DNA of 64,000 nt from Petunia secreta (Eukaryota > Streptophyta > Magnoliopsida > Solanales > Solanaceae), in the NCBI GenBank assembly GCA_029990175.1, contig JARKIP010000005.1:72262001-72326000 (forward strand). The letters run 5' to 3'. The notes below the pieces were generated by a model. It made no database searches. It had not been told where the DNA came from and saw only the letters and a program-made list of their open reading frames with translations. Within the stretch, counting starts at the first letter, position 1. Every line of letters begins with the position of its first letter. The position numbers and the translations under genes were made by a program. Positions 54,320-64,000 of this stretch are shown here, piece by piece.

Positions 54320-57100
54320 CCACCCCATACTTAGATCTAGGGCTACCCATAGTATGGTAAATACCGAATTACCATATCGAACCGAAATACTTTTTACTGT
54401 GGTAACGGTATTTTTGGTATTTGGTATGAAATTTTAAAAATTTTGGTATTTGGTACGGTATTCGGAATCTATAAAAAAATATCGAAATACCGAAATACAT
54501 ATACAAATTATATATATTATATTTATATAACTCATAATAACTTAATTAATCTAAATATGAGCTAATAAAATTCTAAATAGAATATCTAAAACTTGTAATG
54601 TGATTATATATTTAATTAAAACTTAAAATAGTATCAATACCATCAAATCTAATTTAATTATTTACTGGAGAGTTGTCTTCCAAGCACCGTCAAAACTCAA
54701 AAGCTTTTTGTTTTTTTTTTTTTTGTGTGTAAAAAATATATTAGCTTATCATAAGTAAGAATTAAAATTTCAATAATAAATTTTTTTGTGTAAGCTTGTG
54801 TAGTAAAGTTGGTTTAATTAGATTTCGGCTAGTGTTATTTGTACATTGGAGCTTTGCTATATGTTTTGTGGTATTTTTGTATTTTGCGCTAATGCATTGT
54901 GAAGGTTTATGGTTAATTGCCAGATGAAGTTTCTTAGTTCCTTTCGTATTTTTTTGCAACATATATATCTACTATATGTAAGCCGAAGTCGAACAAACTA
55001 CGGTTACGGACTTACCGTACCAAAATTACCGAAACCGAACATGAATATACCGAACCATACCGAATTAGTTTAGTGTGGTAATGGTATAACATTTTTAAAA
55101 AACGAAAACCGAAATTACCGAACCGAAATATGAAATACCATACCATACCGTACCACGGGCACCCCAACTTAGACCCTTGCTCGCCCTCGAGCAATCACCA
55201 AGAACAACTCCCTAACTAAATACCAACACTTGATGGAACAGGTCTACCTATGGTTATGGTTGATAAAGACCATTAAACAAGAGCATAAATACATACCATG
55301 TGACCCACAACATGCCAAAACAACATCAAATTTTAAAACACTTGAACAACCAACTCAAGACATCTCAATCTCAAAAATCGACTCAATGAAACCAAGCTTT
55401 CACAAAATCACACCCATTCACTCAACCAACAAGTCAATAACTTCACCTATCCCGCGCAAACTATGTGCCCTCAACAAAAATAATGAATCAAGATGAGCGT
55501 CTCAAATATCACACAAAGAATAAATTTCAAGAATAGATTAGGGACATAATATAGAGAGAATTCATTCGCTCTCAAGAAGAAGTTGACGTGACACACACAA
55601 CGTACCATAGGCTTGCCCTTAGTGTAGGACTCCACTAATGTAAGCTCACTCCAATCGGGATTAACTAGGACATTAAGGATTGTAGTGTAGGCTAAAAGAC
55701 GGGTAGGATAAATATGGATAAAATAGTGACTACTTCCCTAAGAACTTTAATACATCACTTTCAATTTTTATTGTCACAATTTTTCTCAAAACCAACCAAG
55801 CAACCACCCAAACATCACGTAAGAATTTTTCCTTCAATTTTAAGCAATTTGCAACTTTACTTTTTGCACAATACTAGCAAGGATTGAGCCTTTTTTCTTC
55901 TTTTGTTTTCTTTATTTTTCACTTTTTTTCATTTTTTTTCTTTTCAATATTTTTCTCAACCTTTCCAATTATTTTTTTTCAAAATACACCATATTTTTCT
56001 TTCATTAGTTCCACTCAAAAGCTACCCAGTTTCTCCAAACCACACTCCATAAACATCAACTATTTCAATTAAAGTGCTCAAAGGAGTAAGGGTTCAAAAA
56101 GAAGGCAATTAAGAACAAAAAGGATAAGGCTTGAAATGTGTGTGCCAACAAAAAGGTCAATAGGCTCAAAAAGGCTTAATAAGGATAATATTAAAGGGTA
56201 GGCTAATCAAGGCTAAAAAGGCTTATCAAAGAAACGCCTGTATCATCTCCCGACTAGAGCAAACCTAGGATTTCGCTTTGAACACACGCGGGGCAAGTTC
56301 TAAATATCAATATGCAAGCACGGAACATAAGAAAGGATACCTAACATCATACCTAGCACATAGTTCACTCAAGACGGATTCATTCCAACTCTCGGTTTAA
56401 GCAAATAAGGTGCAACTCTTGAAATTTAAGTACTAAGGCAATATGGTTCACAAAAGAGTCAAGTAGTTGAACCTCAGCGTCTCAAGAAGGTCATTCAAAT
56501 TTTTCTAGGCATGCATCACAATTTTAAGACCAAAAGGAATTCACAAATAGCATATGCTCAAGTCCAAATTCACCGGTATCAAACAAACCAAGGAACCAAC
56601 ATTCTACCATTTTCTTAAAAATACTCTACTAACTAATACTATACTACTCCTAAAAATAAAAATTACCCGGTTCAAAGGTCTACCCATGGAAAAGAACCGA
56701 GACCATAAGAAAAACCATGGGCTGGATGACATGTCCACTAATTAAACTAAAAAGAATTTTTTTTGAAATTTTTTATTAGTTTTTAAATTTTTTTTCGTTT
56801 TCTATACATTAAAGCAAGAAATAAATAAAAATAAAGTCAAGTGACAAAAATAAAAATTGCTAAAAAGAAATTTCTAATGGAGAGTCATTCATAACCTCGG
56901 AAATTTTGGAAATTCCCCCACCCCACACTTGAGCTCGACAAAGCCAAACCTACAAAACATGTGGCGACGCACACAAGAATCAATGGGGCGTTGTAACGAC
57001 CCCACACTTACTCCTCATTACACTACTACGGAAGTAATTCTAACTAACTAATTAAAACTAACACAAGAAAACAATGGGGGCAGCAGGAAGGATTCAAACT
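54320..57100 (-). mobile_element. Non-coding internal region of the second Athila-like element
   Basis: It aligns block by block with 39344-41060 (CTTGCTCGCCCTCGAGCAA, GTAGGACTCCACTAATGTAA, AGAGCAAACCTAGGATTTCG, TTCACCGGTATCAAACAAAC). It is split by a hAT-type MITE at 54337. The matching protease fragment is at 63700-64000, beyond other insertions. Confidence 0.75.
54337..55166. mobile_element. hAT-type MITE (~830 bp)
   Basis: Inverted ends CTAGGGCTACCCATAGTATG and the complement of the right end (TGGGGTGCCCGTGGTACGGT), with CGGTAT/ATACCG-rich subterminal repeats. An 8 bp duplication with one mismatch flanks it (ACTTAGAT 54329-54336; ACTTAGAC 55167-55174). No transposase. Confidence 0.7.
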
Positions 57101-58002
57101 GCCGGGAATTGGCAACGACTAGTGCGCGACAATGGCTATGACATGATTTAACTCATATTCAAGTCAATTTTATTGCAAATGATATCAATTCAGTCCCTCG
57201 GCATATCACAATGTTCAATTTATGCCTATATGTAATTTTGTTACTCAAGAATTCACAAAAAATCAACTTTTAGTCACTGCGATATTTTATCGAACATGAT
57301 ATGTGCATGAACTTCAAGCTTAATTCTCATAGCAATCTGTATATGAAGAACCCTCCCAACTTCATGGGATATCACTTTAGCAGATACCAGTTTTAACCAA
57401 CAAGGCTCTAGAGTTTCATAAAGACTCGACAAAAGGTTCACAATATTTAGCATGTAAAACTCACGGCTAAAGTTAAGGGAAGTGGAGATGGGATGTTCAC
57501 AGTGTAGCAGCAGCTAGGATGAGAAAACGAGAAAGAAACTTACCAGAAGCAGTTGTGAATCAATGAAAGTAATCGGCTGAATTGATTGCAAGCAAAGGAA
57601 AATTATTGTTCTTCTCAAGTTTGCTTCCTTCTTTTGGTTGCGTTTAAAACCAAAGGGAAGAGGGAATAGGAAACTTGTGTTTAAGATGTTAATTTCACGG
57701 GTCAACGAGTCGAAATCGGGTCAACCCGCGAAAATTTTCAAACTTTACCTGATCCGCGATGAGTTAAGTGACACTTGCCAATCGCTTTCCAGATTTCAGA
57801 TTTTCTGTTTCACTCCAAGCGATATGGTATGTGTCGCTTCTGCTGTAGCTTTGACGATTTTCTGAAAGCTGTGAGCTAAGCGACGCGTGAAGATCACTTC
57901 AAAATTTTTGGTGCTTTCTGTTTTACCAGCTGCGATACTGTATGCGATGCTTCTGCCATAGCTTCTAATTTTTGATGTTTTATATATCACCAGATGCGAT
58001 AC
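57101..58002. other. No gene seen; LTR-like or internal retroelement DNA
   Basis: It contains repeated GCGATRCTGTATGCGATGCTTC-like words (57790-58002) that continue at 59163-59230 on the far side of a miniature LTR element. It belongs to the broader Athila-like neighbourhood but cannot be assigned precisely. Confidence 0.35.
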
Positions 58003-59157
58003 TGATGCAGCCCGAACACGTGCTGATGAAGTGTTCGATCCACCCAGGAGACCAATGACACGAAGCCAAGTCAAGCTGCTGCACGATGTGCACATTCACT
58101 TGGCCTGGCCGAAGGAAAGCAATTGCTCCAAAGCTAAGTGGCCGGGCTCAAGAACCAAGGGCGTCATCATCAAATTTGAGCCCAAGGACAAAGTGACTGA
58201 ACACCAACAAATTTTGTTCGAAGACAAGTGAGTGCCCGAAGACAATGAGTTCGAGCAAGCAACCGCACCGAAGTCAAGGCTGCCGAACACACATTTAGTT
58301 CAGCCCTGCGTGGCTTGTTTTTATTAGTCACTTGTGACTATTTACCACTTTATCCTTAGCACAGTCTATAAATAGTCCATTTCCATTTCATTGCAAAGGA
58401 GATTGATGCTGTATGAAAAACATAGCAAGTGCTATTGTGAGTCTCCGATGGAGCCGAACCCCGACGTGGGCTTTTAAAGAACTTGTGTGAACCGGTGTGA
58501 TTCGTTTGAACAATTTCTTCTTGATCATTCAATTTGCAAGAAGCGGGTCTTTCTTGAGGATTGTTGCATAGTATAGGTGCGTCTTAATTTCCCTTCAATC
58601 GAGCTTTGAGACAGGTTCGTCGCTATTCTTTTGAATCGAAGCAAGATTTGTCTTGCTTCTATCTTTTATTTCCTTGTTGTTTTCTTCCGCATTCGTGTTT
58701 AGAATTTCCCTCGGGTTTGCTTGCACCATCTTGGTATCAGAGCAAGGTTTGACTTTGTTCTTACAACCTCAAATCCTGTTCGCTTAAATCGTGCTTGTGT
58801 CTCCAGTTTCAACTTTCGTCCGTGTGTTTGATTGATGTTGTATGAAAAACATAGCAAGTGCTATTGTGAGTCTCCGATGGAGCCGAACTCCGACGTGGGC
58901 TTTTAAAGAACTTGTGTCAACCGGTGTGATTCGTTTGAAAAATTTCTTCTTGATCATTCAATTTGCAAGAAGCGGGTCTTTTTTGAGGATTGTTGCATAG
59001 TATAGGTGCGTCTTGATTTCCCTTCAATCGAGCTTTGAGACGGGTTCCTCACTGTTTTTTTGAATCGAAGCAAGTTTTGTCTTGCTTCTATCTTTTATTT
59101 CCTTGTTTTTTTCTTCCGCGTTCGTGTTTAGCATTTCCCTCGGGTTTGCTTGCACCA
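58003..59157 (+). mobile_element. Miniature LTR element with a truncated second LTR (1155 bp)
   Basis: A perfect duplication GATAC flanks it (57998-58002 and 59158-59162). The full first LTR is 58003-58728 (TGATGCAGCC...TTGCACCA, 726 bp, TATA at 58364-58373), followed by an initiator-Met primer-binding site TGGTATCAGAGC (58732-58743), about 85 bp of leader, and a second LTR copy containing only its last 328 bp (58830-59157). The internal region and the U3 of the second LTR are missing. A 66-codon frame in the first LTR (58031-58231) is of uncertain meaning. Confidence 0.8.
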
Positions 59158-59162
59158 GATAC

Positions 59163-59413
59163 TAGGTGCGATTCTGCCATAGCTTGCTGCTAGTCGGAAG
59201 CTTTTCTTTATGTAAGCTATATTCAAAGCGACACAGCTAGAAACGCTGCTATAGGCCTGAATGTTTTCCTGCTACGATCAAAGCTTCAACCACTCTACAC
59301 ACATCCTCCATTATGAGTTTTGTCCGTCCGAACTTCCCGTGTCCTACAAAATTTACAAGAAAACTGCGTAATATTAATGAAAATGACTAAAACAATAAAA
59401 ATTGGGTTGCCTC
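59163..59413. other. Continuation of the DNA left of the miniature LTR element
   Basis: The flank of the GATAC insertion resumes, with GCGATTCTGCCATAGCTT-type words. It ends at GGGTTGCCTC where the next insertion begins; that phrase continues at 63359 with CCAACC and GTCGCGACACGAC. Confidence 0.4.
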
Positions 59414-60699
59414 TGAAACGACCTTAGGTAGTCGTTTTGGGAGTTAGGACTCTGATTGGCGTGCCGATAATTTTAAAATATTTGTAAGGTCTATTAGGAC
59501 CTGTCTGTAAAATTTGAGATAAATCAGACCTCGTTTGATAGGCATCGGAAGAAGGTTTCAGTTTTTATTGTCGATAAATATTAAAAAGAGATTTTCGAGC
59601 TTGGTTTTGGCGAATGAGCTCCAATTCGAAATCCGAAAGCGCCGTTCATATGATTATTTGTGACTTTTGTGAACTTTCAAAAGTGGATTTCGAGGTTGTT
59701 CGGCTAGTTTCCGCTAAAATGCCGAAAATTAAATAATGTGACTTCTTTCCAATAAATTTGCATATTGAGTTTCGGGAGTCCGATTTGAGATCCATCTTAG
59801 CAAGTATGTTACATATATTTTGAATAACTTGTATGCAAAAGTTGGAATTATTTCGAATATTGCAGGGTACCATTTCAATTTTCGTCGCGAAAAGAAAATA
59901 AAAGAAAAGAAAAATAGAAAAGGACAAAAAAGAAAGCAAAAGAAAGGTCAAGGGCAGTGGCTACATTTCCTTACAGCATTAAAAACAAAACACAATAATA
60001 GAAAATAGACAGAAATGAGAAGCGAAGAAGCAGAGGAAAAAATTACCACAAAATGAGAAAAGAGCCGGAAAAAGATAGAATTTTCACCCCAAAACATTCA
60101 GGTAATGATCTTAATGCATTATTTGACTTTATTACGTGTGTTTGAATATATTCTGACGGTAAAAATTGGAATATTAGACATCTTTTTAATGAGTTCAATT
60201 AATAGTTTAAAGGGTCAATAGGACCCCGATAATGGAATTGATTATATATTCGTACTCAGTGAGTTATGGGAAACATATAAATGTAATTTATTTAGGGTTT
60301 GGTTATGTGACCATAAACCCTGTACATAGGTTTGGCATGTGTATTGCGTATGCGAATAGGGTATCAGGTTCCTAACCGGATTACCCTAAGATGTGAGGAA
60401 TGAAGCCTTTAGCCTTATTTGATATAGTTTTCTGCTTATTGAATACAGCGGGATTGTTTGGCATTGAATCCAAAGGATAAAGCGGTTGTTGATTAGCAAG
60501 TGCTAAATTTTGGAAGAGGTAAGTGTTTATATCCATTTCTTTGGAGGCACATGGCCTCGTGGATTTTCTACCACGTGTTCCTTACGTATGTAGCTGCCGA
60601 TAGGCGTACTCATTACGCCTTAGCTTTGAATTTATATTATATATTATATGTTATGCCCTGTTGTTTGTATTGCATTAAGCATATGAGCATTGCATTCAT

Positions 60700-62270
60700 C
60701 ATTGCATATACTTCCCGGTTGGCGATGAGAGTCCCGCACCAGCGAAGGGTCATTATTGCATACACTTCCTGGTAATTGATGAGAGTCCCGAGCCGGTGCA
60801 GGTTCATCATTGCACATACTTCCCGGTTGTCAATTAGAGCCCCGCACCGGTGAAGGGTCATTATTACATATGCTTCCAGTAATCGATGAGAGTCCTGAGC
60901 CGGTGAAGGGTCATCATTGCATATACTTCCCGGTGCGATGAGAGTCCCGAGCCGGTGAAGGATCATTATTGTATATACTTCCCGGTTGGCGATGAGAGTC
61001 CCGCACTGGTGAAGGGTCATCATTGCATATACTTCCCGATAATCGATATGAGAATCCCGAGCCGGTGAAGGATCATTATTGCATATACTTCCCGATTGGC
61101 GATGAGAGTCTCGCACCGTTGAAAGGTCATCATTGTATATACTTCTCGGTAATCGATGAGAGTCCCGAGCCGGTGAAGGGTCATCATTGCATATACTTCC
61201 CGGTAATCGATGAGAGTCCCGAGCCGGTGAAGGATCATTATTGCATATACTTCCCGGTAATCGATGAGAGTCCCGCACTGGTGAAGGGTCATCATTGCAT
61301 ATACTTCTCGGTAATCGATGAGAGTCCCGAGCCGGTGAAGGGTCATCATTGCATATACTTCCCGGTAATCGATGAGAGTCCCGAGCCGGTGAAGGATCAT
61401 CATTGCATATACTTCTCGGTTGGCAATGAGAGTCCCGCACCGGTGAAGGGTCATTATTGCATATACTTCCCGATAATCGATGAGAGTTCCGAGCCGGTGA
61501 AGGGTCAACATTGGATATACTTCCCAGTAGTCGATGAGAGTCCTGACCCGGTGAAAGATCATTATTGCATATACTTCCCGGTTGGCGATGGGAGTCCCGC
61601 ACCGGTGAAAGGTCATCATTTCATATACTTCCCGGTAATCGATGAGTGTCCCGAGCCGGTGAAGGATCATTATTGCATATACTTTCCGGTTGGCGATGAG
61701 AGTCCCACACCGGTGTAGGGTCATCATTGCATATACTTCTCGGTAATCGATGAGAGTTCCGAGCCGGTGAAGGGTCATCATTGCATATACTTCTCGGCAA
61801 TCGATGAGAGTCCCGAGCCGGTGAAGGATCATTATTGCATATACTTCCCGGTTGACGATGAGAGTCCCTCACCGGTGAAGGGTCATCATTGCATATACTT
61901 CTCGGTAATCGATGAGAGTCCCGAGCCGGTGAAGGGTCATCATTGCATATACTTCTCGGTAATCGATGAGAGTCCCGAGCCATTGAAGGATCATTATTGC
62001 ATAAACTTCCCGGTTGGCGATGAGAGTCCCGCACCGGTGAAGGGTCATCATTGCATATACTTCCCGGTAGTCGATGAGAGTTCCGAGCTGGTGAAGGATC
62101 ATTATTGCATATACTTCTCGGTTGGCGATGAGAGTCCCGCACCGGTGAAGGGTCATCATTGTATATACTTCCTGGTAATCGATGAGAGTCCCGAGCCGGT
62201 GAAGGATCATTATTGCATATATCTCCTGGTAGACGATGAGAATTCTACGCCGGAGGTAGGTATCAGGCAT
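60700..62270. repeat. 54 bp minisatellite, about 29 copies
   Basis: The monomer reads CATTGCATATACTTCCCGGT, then AATCGATGAGAGTCCCGAGC, then CGGTGAAGGGTCAT. Two types partly alternate: one with TTGGCGATGAGAGTCCCGCA, one with AATCGATGAGAGTCCCGAGC. The 54 bp length is a multiple of three, so several frames stay open on both strands and yield long, repetitive, meaningless ORFs. Confidence 0.95.
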
Positions 62271-62275
62271 ATGTG

Positions 62276-62455
62276 ATTGCCTTGCATCGTACCGCATTCA
62301 TCCCATCTCATTCATATGTGACTGCATTGCATCGTACCGCATTCATCCCATCTTATTCATATGTGACTGCATTGCATCGTACCGCATTCATCCCATCTCA
62401 TTCATATGTGACTGCATTGCATCGTACCGCATTCATCCCATCTCATTGCACCGCC
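62276..62455. repeat. 45 bp tandem repeat, four copies
   Basis: Units of GCATTGCATCGTACCGCATT followed by CATCCCATCTCATTCATATG and TGACT repeat almost without change. It begins six bases after the 54 bp array ends. Confidence 0.95.
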
Positions 62456-62559
62456 TACTGACTATTGTGTATATTGTGTTGTGTTTTATGTATGCGGTAT
62501 GTATACTATGTCGTGGACATATCTCAGTTTGCCTATATGTTTCTGGCTCGTATTCTGGG

Positions 62560-62695
62560 TTGCGGGGATCGGGTTGCACGCCGCAACGGTATAAATATAT
62601 GGATCTGGTTGAACACCACGACGGTATGAATATATGGATCAGGTTGCACGCCGCAACAGGATGAATATTTGGATCGGGTTGCACGCCGCAACATG
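62560..62695. repeat. ~38 bp tandem repeat, about four copies
   Basis: Units built of GGATCGGGTTGCACGCCGCA and ACAGGATGAATAT, 37-39 bp apart (62568, 62601, 62636, 62673). Confidence 0.8.
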
Positions 62696-63363
62696 ATGTT
62701 TTTCTGATTGTTGATATGTTCGGGATACCTATTTGTTTTGGCTATCTTACGTTCCTGGTTGTTAATGAGTTTGTGATTCCATGCGTGTTTCTAGCTATTA
62801 TCTGGCTCTGCCTTTTCACAATTTAAATAAGAGGAATTTGGTTTATCTGTTTCTTTTCTCCCTGGCTAGCTATCCTATTCTTTGAGGTGGCTAGTCTGCC
62901 CCACTTATTGAGTGCTTTTGACTCACCCTTGTTTGTTATTTGTTTTTGTCTATCTATTTCGTTTCGGCAGGTTCGCTCTAGGATTAAGTTCACCACGTTG
63001 TGAAGGAGCGAAGACGACTTCAACTGTCAGGGTGAGCCAGCTTTTATTCCACATGGCCACCAGATTTATGTTCATTATTTCAGTTGTATTTTGCTCCCTT
63101 CAGGAGGTATTTGTCTTCCTTTGTACTCTTAGATGTCCATCCAGTCTGGATAGCCCTAAACCTAGTATGTTGGGTAGTTAGTTGTAATTTCTTTTGTACA
63201 GTTTAGAGGTATCAGTATGTTTGTGTTTTTTAGTCTTGTTCTTATTTATGAATTGAATTATATTTATTTTCCTAATTTAATTGGTAAGGGTTAGCCCGAT
63301 GGGTCTAGGGGAGGATGTCGGGTGCCCGCACTACCTAGCCGGATTCCGGGTCGTGTCAACCTC

Positions 63364-63699
63364 CCAACCAACGCTTGATTTAACGTCGCGACACGACTCT
63401 TTTTTGTATTTTTCTTTTGCTATTTTTTTTAATTTTTTTTTTTTTGTTTACATACAAGACTCAGGTTGCCTCTCGAGAAGCGCCTTAGTTAATGTCGTGG
63501 CACAACAACACTTTTAAGCTCACTTCCAGCTTTTACGTCTTCTTTTCTTACGACGAACTTTTGCTTTCTTCTTTTCTTACGACGAACTTGTCAATTATTG
63601 TGTCTGGTCACCTTGTTCTACATTCCGCTCAAACACCTCTTTTGCTTTACTTTTATGTTCTTGTCTAACACATTTATCAAAGAGCACTCTTCAAACTTA
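63364..63699 (-). other. Internal DNA of the second Athila-like element
   Basis: It resumes after the probable solo LTR. TTGCCTCTCGAGAAGCGCCT and the following TTAGTTAATGTCGTGGCAC match 41308-41343 of the first element. T-rich. No intact gene. Confidence 0.6.
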
Positions 63700-64000
63700 G
63701 CCATGTGATCATTTTCGTTATAAACCTTGAAAGTAACATTTTCTTGATGCACTCTCATAGTCATCTCCCCAAGTCAATAATGGCCTTCAAGGTGATTAGG
63801 AATGGTCTTCCCAAAATTATTGGAGCTTCTTGATCCTCTTCATAGTCTAGAATAATAAAATCAGCAGAGAACGTAAACTTCCCAACTATTATTAACACAT
63901 CCTCCACCTTACCATCGGGGAAAGTGAGTGATCCATCCACCATCTTAAGAATAACTAAAGTAGGCTTGATTTCTCCTAGGCCTAACCTTTTATAGACAGA
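63700..64000 (-). pseudogene. Athila-like protease fragment (second copy, runs off window)
   Basis: The minus frame from about 63943 reads MVDGSLTFPDGKVEDVLIIV, then DFIILDYEEDQEAPIILGRP, co-linear with the protease at 41357-42082. Relative to that copy, a short deletion near 63770 removes the block after IIDLG and shifts the frame. Upstream (63944-64000) the homology continues with a stop. It shows the second element keeps the same gag-pro layout. Confidence 0.8.

Larger units (their letters stand above)
59414..63358. mobile_element. Probable solo LTR (3945 bp) with three tandem arrays
   Basis: It starts TGAAACGACC and ends GGGTCGTGTCA, inside a phrase of the Athila-like element (GGTTGCCTC | CCAACC). 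The flanking 5-mers GCCTC (59409-59413) and ACCTC (63359-63363) match at four of five bases. No protein domain is inside. Three different arrays lie back to back at 60700-62700. It could alternatively be a non-LTR-type insertion, but the TG...CA ends favour an LTR. Confidence 0.6.

Noticed and set aside
58031..58231. 66-codon frame in the miniature LTR element (MTRSQVKLLHD...)
   Set aside because: It has a faint resemblance to a retroelement protein segment but lies in an LTR without a supported start or homologue; not called as a gene.
60700..62270. CRISPR-like regular array
   Set aside because: Repeats are contiguous with no unique spacers, and the context is a plant retroelement.
60637..62297. 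Long overlapping ORFs on both strands (up to 321 codons) in the 54 bp array
   Set aside because: The monomer length is a multiple of three and contains few stops, so every frame repeats the same 18 residues; no coding signal.

Overview
The window is nuclear DNA from a flowering plant. Spliced introns, an F-box/DUF295 gene, chromoviral, Ogre/Tat-like and Athila-like Ty3/gypsy elements, a copia element, MULEs, hAT and Stowaway elements all point to a eudicot. The style of the repeats suggests an asterid, most likely Solanaceae (inference; I cannot search). It is a repeat-dense, gene-poor block. I see one ordinary, apparently intact host gene: an F-box/DUF295 gene on the minus strand at 12149-13312. 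No rRNA, tRNA or CRISPR was found.

Layout. (1) 1-7994: the 3' end of an Ogre/Tat-like Ty3/gypsy element on the plus strand (pol tail, a long repeat-rich untranslated region, polypurine tract, and a 4.46 kb 3' LTR). It is inserted into the gag of a second gypsy element on the minus strand (7995-9542). (2) 9585-13312: a row of gene relics on the minus strand (F-box 3' fragment, dynamin-related DRP4C-like pseudogene, MYG1-like first exon) followed by the intact F-box gene. (3) 13610-19298: a complete, very young chromovirus with LTRs that read identical. (4) 19299-24142: intergenic DNA with a Helitron-like end, a second F-box fragment, a 1000 bp non-autonomous MULE with a 9 bp target duplication, and a Stowaway MITE. 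(5) about 24980-53730: a very large MULE. On the plus strand it carries a decayed DUF1985 + Ulp1-protease gene, two small basic ORFs and a small two-exon B3-type gene. On the minus strand it carries a decayed MuDR-type transposase. It is broken by a solo LTR (29020-35248) holding a copia element (29487-33749) that holds a mini-MULE (31336-31695), and by a gag-pro-only Athila-like element (37998-44909). (6) 53731-64000: a second, more decayed copy of the same Athila-like family. It holds a hAT-type MITE, a deleted miniature LTR element and a probable solo LTR with three successive tandem arrays.

The most interesting unit is the large MULE. It combines a transposase, a DUF1985/Ulp1 protein and many dispersed copies of a short imperfect palindrome (core GTCCCAGTATTT with partner GCTGGGAC) in its non-coding parts. 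This resembles the VANDAL logic, where an element-encoded anti-silencing protein recognises short motifs scattered through its own non-coding DNA. That function is a hypothesis; the gene content and the motif copies are read directly.

Target-site duplications place most insertions to the base, so the nesting order can be read: MULE, then solo LTR, then copia, then mini-MULE.
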